From Gammaproteobacteria bacterium (lineage in GTDB: Bacteria; Pseudomonadota; Gammaproteobacteria; Pseudomonadales; Halieaceae), in assembly GCA_030431585.1 (NCBI GenBank), contig JAUIIQ010000011.1, positions 1-34,381 on the forward strand: 34,381 nt of DNA, given 5' to 3'. The notes below the pieces were generated by a model. That model was not told where the DNA came from, did no database searches, and was given only the letters and a program-made list of their open reading frames with translations. This document shows positions 24,204 to 32,805 of the stretch, in pieces (the stretch's first letter is position 1; each line of letters starts with the position of its first letter). Both the position numbers and the translations under genes were made by a program.

Positions 24204-26243
24204 TCAGGCTTCCGGGGTATACCAGATGGGTGAGCTCCAGGCGCGTTCCTGTATAACCCGCTGGTGGTCTTCACTGCAGCAATTCTCCAGACCTTCGCCA
24301 ACGGTTGTTGGGTCTTCACAGCGCACGCCCGCGCTCGCGCAAATCTGCTGACTCCAGCGACAACTGGGGTTTTCCAGTACCCGGGTGTAGTAGAAAGCCT
24401 GGGCGTTGGCGTTGAAACTGTCATCCTGCCACACGGTACACAGCTGTGCGTGGCCGCTGCCGCTTGTTTCACAGGTGTTGATGTCCACGCTCGCATTATT
24501 GTCGCCGCCGGCGACATCCAGCACCCGCTCGTGCAATTCACCGTCCTCATACCAGCCTTTGATAAGCTGAATACGCTGCAGTGGCGTTCCCGGGTACTGT
24601 TCTGTGCCACTGTCAGCCAGAGCGGAAACAATAAAGCGCGGAGCCTCACTCTGGCTGCTGGGGGCCTGCAGGTCACCGCCCATGGGCACGCCGCCTGCGT
24701 ACCCCCTGGCAACCATATCACCGCGGGTGCATGCGTCTTCCGGGTAGTCCCAGCCGCCGAAGAAACGCAGGATGGGGCGCGTGCCGCTGGTCGCGTAGGC
24801 TTCGCGTCGCTGCATTGCGGCGAACAGGGAGTCTCGCGTGTTTTCCTCCGCGTAGAGCACCGCCAGGCCACCGGGACCATACTCCAGTTCATCAGGCAGA
24901 CCTTTGGGTAATTCGCCGCGCGACCCCTTGCCGGCACCGCCATGCCCGGGATGGTTTTTTTCCATGGTCAGGCCCGGCGCGGCGATATGGGTGTCGGTGC
25001 TGGAAATCAGGCCGTACTTGAAACTGTTGACCCCCAACTCCGCCTGCTGCTGCAAGCCTTTTTTCAGCGCGTAGCGCAGGAAGTTGCTCTCGTCAGGCAG
25101 TTTGGTCTGGGGCAGACTTTCCTCGTCCACGAACAGGGTCAGCCACTTGGCGTCGATGCCGCCGGGGGTGCCGGTATTCTTGCCGCCGAAACTGTCGTAA
25201 CCGAGTTTCTCAAAATTGCAGTATTCATCCTCAGACCAGGCGGGGTTGCGGTTGTCACATTCGGAGGAGCCTTTGTGTTGCATCACCTCGAACAGCCTGT
25301 TCCAGCGGGCCCGCCGGGCGGCTTCTTCAGCCGTGACTGGCTCAGTCGGCACGGTCTCGTCAGAGAGCCTTGCTGTCTCAAACATCAGGCCGCCGCTCAG
25401 GTTGGAGTTGTGGGGTATAACGACGGCATCGCACCCCGGTTTACCTTCTATGCACTCCTTGTCCAGGTAGTCCCACAAGGTCACCTGGGACGTGGATTCG
25501 ATCCATGACAGTGCGCGGTCGGGTACCTGGTGGTTTTTGAAGACCACATTGTGATGCAGGTTCTGGCCACTACCGACGGTGGCTGTCCATTCGTAGGCTG
25601 CGAAGCTGGTGAAGCTGCAGTCGCTGCTGCGATCATAGGCCTGCTCCGCAGCGCGCTGGATGTCCAGCCAGGTATCTGCCGCCTGCGCGGAACAGGTTTC
25701 GTTGCCTTCACCGCAGAAGCCCCAGCGGTTCTTGCCCTGTAAGCCATAGGCGGCAAGGGTGGCAAAAGTCAGCTGCGGCAGGTGACGGTGAGCGATGCAA
25801 ACGGGGTGCCAGTAGCCGGGTGAGCCCGGCGTGTTGCACATGCGCATTTCGGCCATGAATTCCGAGTGATCCGTTACCGCGGTGAAGTCCAGCGGCCGGT
25901 CTATCTGGATGGTACGCAGGGATTTGTCATTCTCGTCGTAGGGCTGAATTTCCAGCCGCTCGCCTTTGGCGAAACGATAAGCGTCCTCCGGTTTGTTGCG
26001 CGTGTCCTGGGAGTTGGCGTCGAAAGACCAGGCCGTGTGCACGTGGGTGTCGCCGAAATGCGGGCGTCGCAGGGGATCATGGTTGTCGCAGGGTTGGCGT
26101 TCTTCGCTGCTTGTGTAGTCGAGAGCGGGCAAGGGGACGGGCGCAGCGCTCAACGCCGCGGTCGCCGGCTGCGGCACCGGTTCGGCTAGTGCAGTGGCGG
26201 TTGCCAGCAATGCGGGCAGAACAAGCAGGGAAGGATGACGCAT
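24204..26243 (-). CDS. DUF3604-family exported protein (PHP-like metal hydrolase fold)
   Basis: A 679-residue protein with a signal peptide (about residues 1-20), so it acts outside the cytoplasm. The DUF3604 opening RRPHFGDTHVHTAWSFDANS holds the metal-binding-like H67-x-H69. FTAVTDHSEFMAEMRMC, VVIPHNSNLSGG and SSTDTHIAAPG continue the pattern of His/Asp ligands seen in PHP-type hydrolases. The C-terminal region is rich in cysteines (for instance NCCSEDHQR), suggesting disulfides. The family's reaction is not established; members are abundant in marine bacteria. It starts 105 nt after a TonB-dependent receptor gene on the same strand and is probably transcribed with it. Confidence 0.9.
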   Translation of the reverse strand: MRHPSLLVLPALLATATALAEPVPQPATAALSAAPVPLPALDYTSSEERQPCDNHDPLRRPHFGDTHVHTAWSFDANSQDTRNKPEDAYRFAKGERLEIQPYDENDKSLRTIQIDRPLDFTAVTDHSEFMAEMRMCNTPGSPGYWHPVCIAHRHLPQLTFATLAAYGLQGKNRWGFCGEGNETCSAQAADTWLDIQRAAEQAYDRSSDCSFTSFAAYEWTATVGSGQNLHHNVVFKNHQVPDRALSWIESTSQVTLWDYLDKECIEGKPGCDAVVIPHNSNLSGGLMFETARLSDETVPTEPVTAEEAARRARWNRLFEVMQHKGSSECDNRNPAWSEDEYCNFEKLGYDSFGGKNTGTPGGIDAKWLTLFVDEESLPQTKLPDESNFLRYALKKGLQQQAELGVNSFKYGLISSTDTHIAAPGLTMEKNHPGHGGAGKGSRGELPKGLPDELEYGPGGLAVLYAEENTRDSLFAAMQRREAYATSGTRPILRFFGGWDYPEDACTRGDMVARGYAGGVPMGGDLQAPSSQSEAPRFIVSALADSGTEQYPGTPLQRIQLIKGWYEDGELHERVLDVAGGDNNASVDINTCETSGSGHAQLCTVWQDDSFNANAQAFYYTRVLENPSCRWSQQICASAGVRCEDPTTVGEGLENCCSEDHQRVIQERAWSSPIWYTPEA

Positions 26244-26348
26244 GTTTTCGTGACCTGTGTTGGCTCCATCAAGACGATATAGTTTGCAGTTTTTCCCGGG
26301 AGTGGCAAAGCGGCTGGTATTGGTCAGTGGACTGTCAGCGTATTTCCT

Positions 26349-28640
26349 TCAATAGCGGAAGCGGATGTCCAATCCCCAACTGCGTGGCTCACCCCACAGC
26401 ACGGCTCGCGAAGCGTGCGGCAGGTTGTCGATGGTAAAGGTGACGTATTCCTCGTCCAGCAGATTGCTCACCCAGGCTGATACAGTGAGCTCACCCTGCG
26501 GCATGTCGATCTCCGAGAGCGTCAGCCTGGCTCCCAGTAACTGGTGAGCGTCGATAACGTTGAACGGGCTGTCCGTATCACGTTCGTCTGTATAGGTGTA
26601 ATTGATGTTGGCACTCAACGTGCCGGCAGACCAGGGTGGAAACTGGTAATCAAGATTGAAGCTGGCGCTATGTCCTGGTGCGTTGCTGAAACCAAATGCG
26701 CGTGGACTGCCGCTGAATGGATCGTCAACGTCGTCGATTGCGCTGTGCAGGTAAGCGTAGTTCAGTCTTGCCAGCAAGCCGTGGACAGGCATGGCGACCA
26801 TCTCCAGTTCCAGCCCCGCAAGCCTGGCAGCGCCGCTGTTGAACACGCGCGTATCGGAGAGAGTACCCGGCAGAAGAAAATTAAGCTGCATGTCACTGAA
26901 GCGCGAATAGAACAGGGCAGAATTGACGCGCAGCGCCCGTTGCAGCCACTCGCTTTTCATGCCGATTTCCAACGTACGGTTTTTTTCCTCGTCAAAGCCC
27001 TGGGAAAAAAATATCGGGTCAGGGTCGCGTGTATTGAAGCCTCCGCTCTTGTACGCTTCGGCCAGCTTCGCATACAGCATAGTGTCTTCGCCGGGCTGGT
27101 ATTGAATGATGAAGCTGAAGGCGTTGTCGCTGAACCGTTTGCTGGCCCTGGCCCGGAAGTCGATTTGCTCGAAGGGGCCCAGCACTGCGTTGCCGAAGTC
27201 CACATAGTTTTCCTGGCGGAACAGTCGCCTGACGTCGCGTGTATCGCGTGTATATCGCCAACCCAAAGTGAACGCCCAGTCTGCTATGGGTGACCAGGTG
27301 AGCTGCGCATAGGTTGCCACCGCGCGATTGTCGATACGGTTGTCTTCAGCACGCAGGTTGACGGCCACTGCCTGATCGTCGCTGGCGATCACCGGGAAGC
27401 TGAATATATGGTGCAATGGGAACCAGTTTTCCTCGGCCTCCTCGCGAAAAAAATAGCCGCCGGCAACCAGATCCAGGGTGTCGCCCAGCGGGCCGATCAA
27501 CTGCAGCTCCTGGGAAAACTGGCGCTGCTGCAGACGTGTGCGGGTCTCATCGTAGTGCTGCTGCCCGGAACCCTGTGCGCCCAGGGTGACAGCGCCAAAG
27601 TCGAGGCGGTATTCGGCGCTGGCCCCGCTGGCAAAATCGATATAACTGTCATCGTCCAGCTGTCGCCATGCGGAGATGGAGCGCACAGTGAAGTCCTTCA
27701 GTTCCCAGCCTATCTGCAGGGCGTGGCCTTCAATGTCGGTATCGTTGGGTTGTAGTGGGACAGACGTGGCAAGCTGGTCCAGCCTGCGCTCGGCGTAGGG
27801 CACGAAACGCTGCGAGCTGACAATGGCCGCATCCGCCGGTGTCCCTGTGGTCATGCCCGGTAGTACTGCCTGGGGCGTGTAGTTGTAGGATTCCACGCGA
27901 GAGCTGTTCCAGCTGTAGTCGACAGTGAGAGTGGGGTGCGGGCGCCAGCGCCAGTCCAGGCGATAGCCACTGGCTACTGCGTCGCCGAAATTGCCACCGG
28001 GCCCGGTATTGTCAATAAAACCGTCCTTCTCCCGGTACAGAGCCGCCAGCTTGATCGCTGCATTGGCTGATACCGGGAGGTTGAGACTGCTGCGTGCCCG
28101 CAACAGGTTGCGATCTCCCGCCCCCAGATCCACCTTGAGGGCATGGTTTGCCGGGTCCGGCCGGGAGGTAATGAGGTTGAGCGCGCCGCCTGTGGTATTG
28201 CGTCCGTAAAGGGTGCCCTGCGGTCCGCGCAGTATTTCTATGCGCTCAAGGTCTGCCAGTTCGCTGGCAAGGCCACTGGAGCGAGCGAGGTAGACACCAT
28301 CCAGGTATACGCCAACAGCCGGATCCTGGGTGATCTGTACGTCGGTAATGCCGACGCCGCGAATGAAAAGCCGCAGGGTCTGGTTACTGGAAGGAAAGCT
28401 GTCAACGACAAAGCCGGGTACGTTGCCGGCAATGTTGTCGACGCTGTAGATGCCCAGCGCGGCCATGGAAGCGCTGTCCAGTACCGCCAGCGAAAGCGGT
28501 GTATCCTGGGCGGATTCCTGTACACGCTGGGCAAGCACCACGACTTCTTCGAGAGCGGTTTGAGCGCTGGCGAGGCTGGCAGTGGTCGGTGCCAGTATTG
28601 TCATGCAGAGAAAGCGTGTGATGGCTGCGGTAGCGCGCAT
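26349..28640 (-). CDS. TonB-dependent outer-membrane receptor
   Basis: A 763-residue receptor. A signal peptide ends near LASAQ, followed by the TonB box-like ALEEVVVLAQRV and a plug with RLFIRGVGITDVQITQDPAV, then RIEILRGPQGTLYGRNTTGG. The barrel is complete and ends WGLDIRFRY. The plug resembles receptors that are expanded in marine and sphingomonad-like degraders and often handle aromatic, terpenoid or steroid compounds. That is general knowledge of the group, not proof here. It is followed by a DUF3604 gene, which may process the same substrate. It diverges from the Nudix gene. Confidence 0.88.
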   Translation of the reverse strand: MRATAAITRFLCMTILAPTTASLASAQTALEEVVVLAQRVQESAQDTPLSLAVLDSASMAALGIYSVDNIAGNVPGFVVDSFPSSNQTLRLFIRGVGITDVQITQDPAVGVYLDGVYLARSSGLASELADLERIEILRGPQGTLYGRNTTGGALNLITSRPDPANHALKVDLGAGDRNLLRARSSLNLPVSANAAIKLAALYREKDGFIDNTGPGGNFGDAVASGYRLDWRWRPHPTLTVDYSWNSSRVESYNYTPQAVLPGMTTGTPADAAIVSSQRFVPYAERRLDQLATSVPLQPNDTDIEGHALQIGWELKDFTVRSISAWRQLDDDSYIDFASGASAEYRLDFGAVTLGAQGSGQQHYDETRTRLQQRQFSQELQLIGPLGDTLDLVAGGYFFREEAEENWFPLHHIFSFPVIASDDQAVAVNLRAEDNRIDNRAVATYAQLTWSPIADWAFTLGWRYTRDTRDVRRLFRQENYVDFGNAVLGPFEQIDFRARASKRFSDNAFSFIIQYQPGEDTMLYAKLAEAYKSGGFNTRDPDPIFFSQGFDEEKNRTLEIGMKSEWLQRALRVNSALFYSRFSDMQLNFLLPGTLSDTRVFNSGAARLAGLELEMVAMPVHGLLARLNYAYLHSAIDDVDDPFSGSPRAFGFSNAPGHSASFNLDYQFPPWSAGTLSANINYTYTDERDTDSPFNVIDAHQLLGARLTLSEIDMPQGELTVSAWVSNLLDEEYVTFTIDNLPHASRAVLWGEPRSWGLDIRFRY

Positions 28641-28709
28641 GGATCAGGGATTAGTGGGTAAGGAAGGCTGAGACTACCACATGCGTGTTGCCGCCAGTAT
28701 GGCGCGGGA

Positions 28710-28738
28710 CTGCCAAAGCGAAGCCTTGCTGTTACAAT
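28710..28738 (+). promoter_or_regulatory. Candidate promoter of the Nudix-cytochrome b561 pair
   Basis: CTGCCA at 28710-28715 and TACAAT at 28733-28738 are 17 nt apart, placing a transcript start near 28745. This supports the ATG at 28767 as the Nudix start rather than the GTG at 28740, which would lie upstream of the RNA start. Confidence 0.45.
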
Positions 28739-28766
28739 AGTGGAGTCAATTCCCAGGTTCGTTTTT

Positions 28767-29489
28767 ATGTCTGCCACGCCCGAAATTCGTCCTGCCAGCA
28801 CGGTTGTTCTGCTGCGCGATTCACAAGATGGTCTGGAAACACTGCTGCTGCGGCGCAATAAGGCATTGGCTTTCGCAGGTGGCTTCTGGGTGTTCCCGGG
28901 CGGCAGCCTGGATGCCGAAGATATGGCCGCGGGGGATGGCGATGAAGAACGCGCTGCGCGTGTAGCGGCGGCGCGTGAAGCGATGGAAGAGTGCGGCCAG
29001 CAGCCGAAACCTCAGGATATGGTTCTGTTAAGCCACTGGACCACGCCCGAGTCGGAGAAGCGGCGGTTTTCTACCTGGATCTATGCGGCACCCTTGCGCG
29101 CCGATGAAGACGTCGTGATTGACGGCGGTGAAATACATGACCACCGCTGGATTACGCTGCGTCAGGCGCTTGCAGAACATTACGCCGGTGAGTTGCGTAT
29201 CCTGCCGCCGACCATGGTGACACTTACCCGGCTGGCCACGTATGACACCGTCGCCGAGGTCCTGGAAATTGAAAGGGATTCACCCGTGCCCAGGGTGTTG
29301 CCGGTAATCACTGCCCACAACGACGCGATTGTGGCCATGTATCACGGCGATGCCGGCTACGAGGCTGTGGATCCGGCGCTGCCCGGTGCCCGGCACAGAG
29401 CGGTTCTGAAAGATGGCGGGTGGCGATATGTGTGTGAGAACGTGGCCGAGGACATCGTGCCGCTGATACCGCTGGAGACCAGGCGTTGA
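28767..29489 (+). CDS. Nudix hydrolase (NUDT7/NUDT19-like)
   Basis: A 240-residue protein. FWVFPGGSLDAED and RVAAAREAMEECG together form a Nudix box (R70-E71-x-x-E74-E75-x-G77) with extra residues between the Gly-rich strand and the helix, as in NUDT7/8/19-type enzymes. Those cleave the diphosphate of coenzyme A or related nucleotides; the exact substrate here is unknown. The C-terminal half (AHNDAIVAMYHGDAGYEA) is the extension seen in this subgroup. The stop overlaps the TTG start of the cytochrome b561 gene by 4 nt, so the two are translationally coupled. Confidence 0.82.
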   Translation: MSATPEIRPASTVVLLRDSQDGLETLLLRRNKALAFAGGFWVFPGGSLDAEDMAAGDGDEERAARVAAAREAMEECGQQPKPQDMVLLSHWTTPESEKRRFSTWIYAAPLRADEDVVIDGGEIHDHRWITLRQALAEHYAGELRILPPTMVTLTRLATYDTVAEVLEIERDSPVPRVLPVITAHNDAIVAMYHGDAGYEAVDPALPGARHRAVLKDGGWRYVCENVAEDIVPLIPLETRR

Positions 29490-30142
29490 GTAGCCGGTTC
29501 ATCCTTTGGGACATTCCCACCCGGGTATTTCACTGGGCGCTGGTAGTCGGAATCGCCCTCGCGTGGTGGAGTGGTGAGGAGGGCCGCAATGACGTTCACG
29601 AGTGGACAGGCTATGCGCTGATTGTGCTGATTGTCAGTCGTATTTTTTGGGGCTTTTTCGGCAGTAGGCATTCGCGCTTCACGGATTTTGTGCGCGGCCC
29701 CGCAGCTATTTTGGCTTACCTGCGTGGTGAAGGCAGCCCCACCCCGGGGCATAACCCGTTGGGTGCGCTGTCTGTGATTGCCCTGTTGCTGCTGGTGCTG
29801 GCCCAGGCAGTGAGCGGTCTATTCAATTCCGACGATATTCTGTTTTCCGGCCCGCTTTACTACATGGCCAGCACTGAGTTACGTGGCTTTATGGGTTCGG
29901 TTCATGACATCAGCTTCAATATTCTGCTCGGCCTGATTGCCCTGCACGTGCTGGTAGTGGCCTACCATCAGCTGGTGAAAAAAGACGGCCTGATCACGGC
30001 GATGTTCACCGGCAGGTCAGAACGAAAAGCGGGTCTTGCCCCGCCTGTGCCGGTGTGGCGAGCATTGCTTATTGTCGCCCTGGTGGCAATTGCGCTGTGG
30101 CTGGGGCTGGAGCAAGCGCCCCAGCCACAGCCGCTTTGGTAG
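29486..30142 (+). CDS. Cytochrome b561-family membrane protein
   Basis: A 218-residue protein with four main membrane helices plus a C-terminal one (about 192-208). Likely haem-binding histidines are H16 in TRVFHWALV, H38 in VHEWTGYA, and one each in SVHDISFN and LIALHVLVV. This matches the bacterial cytochrome b561/hydrogenase b-subunit family, which passes electrons from quinols to periplasmic partners. The start is TTG in TTGA, overlapping the Nudix stop; no ATG option exists nearby. The convergent neighbour encodes cytochrome c', a common companion of this family, here on the opposite strand with a 6-nt gap. Confidence 0.87.
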   Translation: MSSRFILWDIPTRVFHWALVVGIALAWWSGEEGRNDVHEWTGYALIVLIVSRIFWGFFGSRHSRFTDFVRGPAAILAYLRGEGSPTPGHNPLGALSVIALLLLVLAQAVSGLFNSDDILFSGPLYYMASTELRGFMGSVHDISFNILLGLIALHVLVVAYHQLVKKDGLITAMFTGRSERKAGLAPPVPVWRALLIVALVAIALWLGLEQAPQPQPLW

Positions 30143-30148
30143 CAGGGG

Positions 30149-30628
30149 CTAGTACAGGTAGTTCTCGGCCTTGTACTCATCATGGCAGCTTTTGCAGGAT
30201 TTACCGGCGGCGCCTGTCGCCTCGGCAATAATCTTGCGGTCGCCAGAGCCCGCCGCGACCTGCAGCGCCGCCACGGCCTGGCGCATGTCGTCCAGCTTGG
30301 CGGAGAAGTCATCCATGTTTTCCCAGATTTCCGGCTTGGCTCGGGTAGTGCCCTTGTCGGTGCCGGGCGCAAAGGCACGGGACACATCCATGGTGCCAAG
30401 GGCGGCCATTTCATTGGCAAACAGTTTTACCTTGGCGTCGTCCCAGGGCATCTCCCCTTTGACCATTGCCCCGATTGGGCCGAAATTCATCGCCAGTAAG
30501 GTGAAGTAGGATTGTCGGTAAGACTGCATGGGTTCTTTGTCATTCAGATGAGCGGCGACCTGCACCGAGGCCGCGATACAGCCGGCACCGGCCAGGGACA
30601 GCAGCAGATTGCGAGTGAGACGTTTCAT
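30149..30628 (-). CDS. Cytochrome c'
   Basis: A 159-residue protein with a signal peptide (about residues 1-25) and a four-helix bundle ending in the haem site C145-x-x-C148-H149 (CKSCHDEYK), in the C-terminal position that defines cytochrome c'. It sits in the periplasm, binds haem covalently and can bind nitric oxide. The ATG at 30628 begins MKRLTRNLLLSLAG; a longer frame to 30847 adds 73 residues with no family match. The cytochrome b561 gene that converges on it may encode its electron partner. Confidence 0.93.
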   Translation of the reverse strand: MKRLTRNLLLSLAGAGCIAASVQVAAHLNDKEPMQSYRQSYFTLLAMNFGPIGAMVKGEMPWDDAKVKLFANEMAALGTMDVSRAFAPGTDKGTTRAKPEIWENMDDFSAKLDDMRQAVAALQVAAGSGDRKIIAEATGAAGKSCKSCHDEYKAENYLY

Positions 30629-30846
30629 AAGGGTGTTACCTCTGGTTGACGAGTGACATTCCTCGGCCTTCGAGTGTATGCAAGTCCGTGGGCGCGGCGC
30701 AAGCGCTGCTTGCTTGAACCACAGGCGACATCTGGCCGAGCGCGCGACCAAAAAGTTAAACCTGCGCCTGCTTAAAACTCCCGCCTGGGCCTTTTGGCGG
30801 CTTGGGTGGGCTACCATGCGTGCATTGAACAGTCGGGTATTTGGCA

Positions 30847-32565
30847 ATGAGTGAAGAACAGCAGTGGGACTATAGCTTCGATGTGGTTGTGGTCGGCTCT
30901 GGCAACGGCGGTATGACGGCCGCCCTGTGCAGCTATGAAATGGGCACCAAGGACGTCCTGGTAGTCGAGAAATCTGACCTTTACGGGGGCACCAGCTCTG
31001 TCTCCGGTGGCGGTGTTTGGATTCCCGGCAATCGCTATGCCGCAGCAGCGGGGGCTGAAGATTCCTTCGACAAGGCCAAGACCTACCTCAGGCAGCTGAT
31101 AACTGAAGAAGAGGTGCCTGAAGAACAGCTGGATGCGTTTCTGGAAAATGGCCCGAAAATGGTCGACTTCCTGCATCAACGCACCCGGGTTCGCTATGTC
31201 ACGCTGGAGCATTACCCGGATTACTACACCAATCTTGAAGGTTCAATGGAGGGGCACCGCTCCATGGAACCGGAGACGTTCGACGCCAGCGAGCTGGGAG
31301 AGGAGTGGCGTCGCCTGCGGCGCACCCACCAGATGATGCACCTTGGAGGGGTGATTGGTATTACCCAGGTAGAAGCTGCAGAGTTGGTAGGGCAGCAACC
31401 GGGCTGGTGGAAAACCGTGCTCAAGTTATTTGCGGATTACCTGCTGGATATCCCCTGGCGGTTAAAAAGCCGCTTCCACCGGCGCCTGGCGACGGGATGC
31501 GCCGGCGTGGCGAGGCTGCGCGCGTCCATGCTCGATCGCGACATGCCGCTGTGGTTGAACACCAGTATGACGCGGCTGGTGGAAGAAGATGGCAAGGTGG
31601 TTGGCCTGGAAGTAAGCCGAGACGGCAAACCACTGCGGATTCAGGCACGCAAGGGCGTGATTCTGGCTGCTGGAGGCTTCGAACACAATCAGGCCATGCG
31701 AGAGGAATACCTGCCCCAGCCTACTGACCACCGCTGGAGTGCGGGGGTGATGGAAAATACCGGCGATGCGCATAAAGAGGGCATGCGGCTTGGCGCCAGG
31801 ATGCATCGGCTCAACGAGGCCTGGTGGTGTAACACCATTACCGTACCGGGTGAGCCAATCCCGCGGCTGTCGGTAATGGAGCGGTCATACCCCGGTTCGG
31901 TCATTGTGAATCCAGCGGGCAAGCGCTTCAGCAATGAGTCGCAGAACTACATGGCGTTTCAGTTGGAAACGTTTGCCAAGCACTCAGAAGACAGCCCCAC
32001 GTATCCTACATGGCAGATATTTGATGCGAACTTTCGCGCCAATTATTTCGTAGGCCCCTTGTTCAACAGCAAGTTCCGTCCCGATTGGCAGGTGCCCAAG
32101 GGATTCAATTATGAGCAGGGAGGCTTCTACGCCAAGGCGGATACTATCGGCGACCTGGCGCGACGTATTGACGTGGACCCCGCAGGGCTGGAGAAAACAG
32201 TTAGTGACATGAACGAGTACGCCCGCACCGGTGTAGACCCTGAATGTCATCGTGGTGAGTCTGCCTACGATCGCTACTATGGCGACCCCAGGGTTACGCC
32301 CAATCCCTGCCTGGGCCCAGTGGTGAAACCTCCGTTCTATGCTGTGCGACTGGACCCGGGCGACTTCGGTACCCAGGGCGGCATGGTCATTACCGGCAAT
32401 GCCGAGGTGGTCCGTGAGGACGGCTCGGTCATATCCGGCCTCTACGCCTGCGGCAACTGCAGCGCGCCCACCTTGCCCTGCTACCCCGGCCCGGGGTCAA
32501 CGCTGGGGCCGTCGATGACCTTCGGCTACCAGGCCGCCAAGGCTATCACCGGCTACAAGGACTAA
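30847..32565 (+). CDS. FAD-dependent 3-ketosteroid dehydrogenase-like protein (KstD family)
   Basis: A 572-residue flavoprotein. The FAD-binding GSGNGGMTAAL (residues 17-27), VVEKSDLYGGTSSVSGGGVW and the second FAD contact GVILAAGGFEHNQAM are typical of the KstD/fumarate-reductase flavoprotein superfamily. The C-terminal LYACGNCSAP, YPGPGSTLGPSMTFGYQAAK matches the active-site end of delta-1 and delta-4 ketosteroid dehydrogenases, whose Tyr and Gly in the Tyr-x-Gly-Pro-Gly motif act in catalysis. Sterols or bile-acid-like steroids are plausible substrates, and which double bond is formed cannot be decided. The ATG at 30847 is used; an in-frame TTG lies 6 nt before it. A REP-like element follows the stop directly. 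Confidence 0.83.
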   Translation: MSEEQQWDYSFDVVVVGSGNGGMTAALCSYEMGTKDVLVVEKSDLYGGTSSVSGGGVWIPGNRYAAAAGAEDSFDKAKTYLRQLITEEEVPEEQLDAFLENGPKMVDFLHQRTRVRYVTLEHYPDYYTNLEGSMEGHRSMEPETFDASELGEEWRRLRRTHQMMHLGGVIGITQVEAAELVGQQPGWWKTVLKLFADYLLDIPWRLKSRFHRRLATGCAGVARLRASMLDRDMPLWLNTSMTRLVEEDGKVVGLEVSRDGKPLRIQARKGVILAAGGFEHNQAMREEYLPQPTDHRWSAGVMENTGDAHKEGMRLGARMHRLNEAWWCNTITVPGEPIPRLSVMERSYPGSVIVNPAGKRFSNESQNYMAFQLETFAKHSEDSPTYPTWQIFDANFRANYFVGPLFNSKFRPDWQVPKGFNYEQGGFYAKADTIGDLARRIDVDPAGLEKTVSDMNEYARTGVDPECHRGESAYDRYYGDPRVTPNPCLGPVVKPPFYAVRLDPGDFGTQGGMVITGNAEVVREDGSVISGLYACGNCSAPTLPCYPGPGSTLGPSMTFGYQAAKAITGYKD

Positions 32566-32805
32566 ACCCAAAAACAGGGGACAGACCACGGTTTTTGCAA
32601 CCAACTGGAACAACAGGGGACAGACCACAATTTTTGCAACCAGTTGGTGACCGACCGACCGAGCATGGCAATCGGCTGTTGTTGAATCTCGGAGGAAAAT
32701 GCTTTCGCTGTGATCAAGTCGACCCGGTTCGTACCGCGAGGAGAAAAATGACATGCAGGATTCTTGTGTGCGGTTAATCGTGGTCTGTCCCCGGTTTTTG
32801 TGGGA
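32566..32805. repeat. REP-like element with GGGGACAGACCAC repeats
   Basis: Two direct 34-bp repeats (32575-32608 and 32614-32647, 30 of 34 identical) begin CAGGGGACAGACCAC. An inverted copy, GTGGTCTGTCCCC, lies at 32780-32792. The outer edges (AAAAAC before, GTTTTTG after) also match in inverse. CCAACTGG (32601) and CCAGTTGG (32640) can pair. Sequences of this kind are linked in other gammaproteobacteria to Y1-type REP-associated transposases; none is encoded here. The interior (32648-32779) has no recognised gene. Confidence 0.75.
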
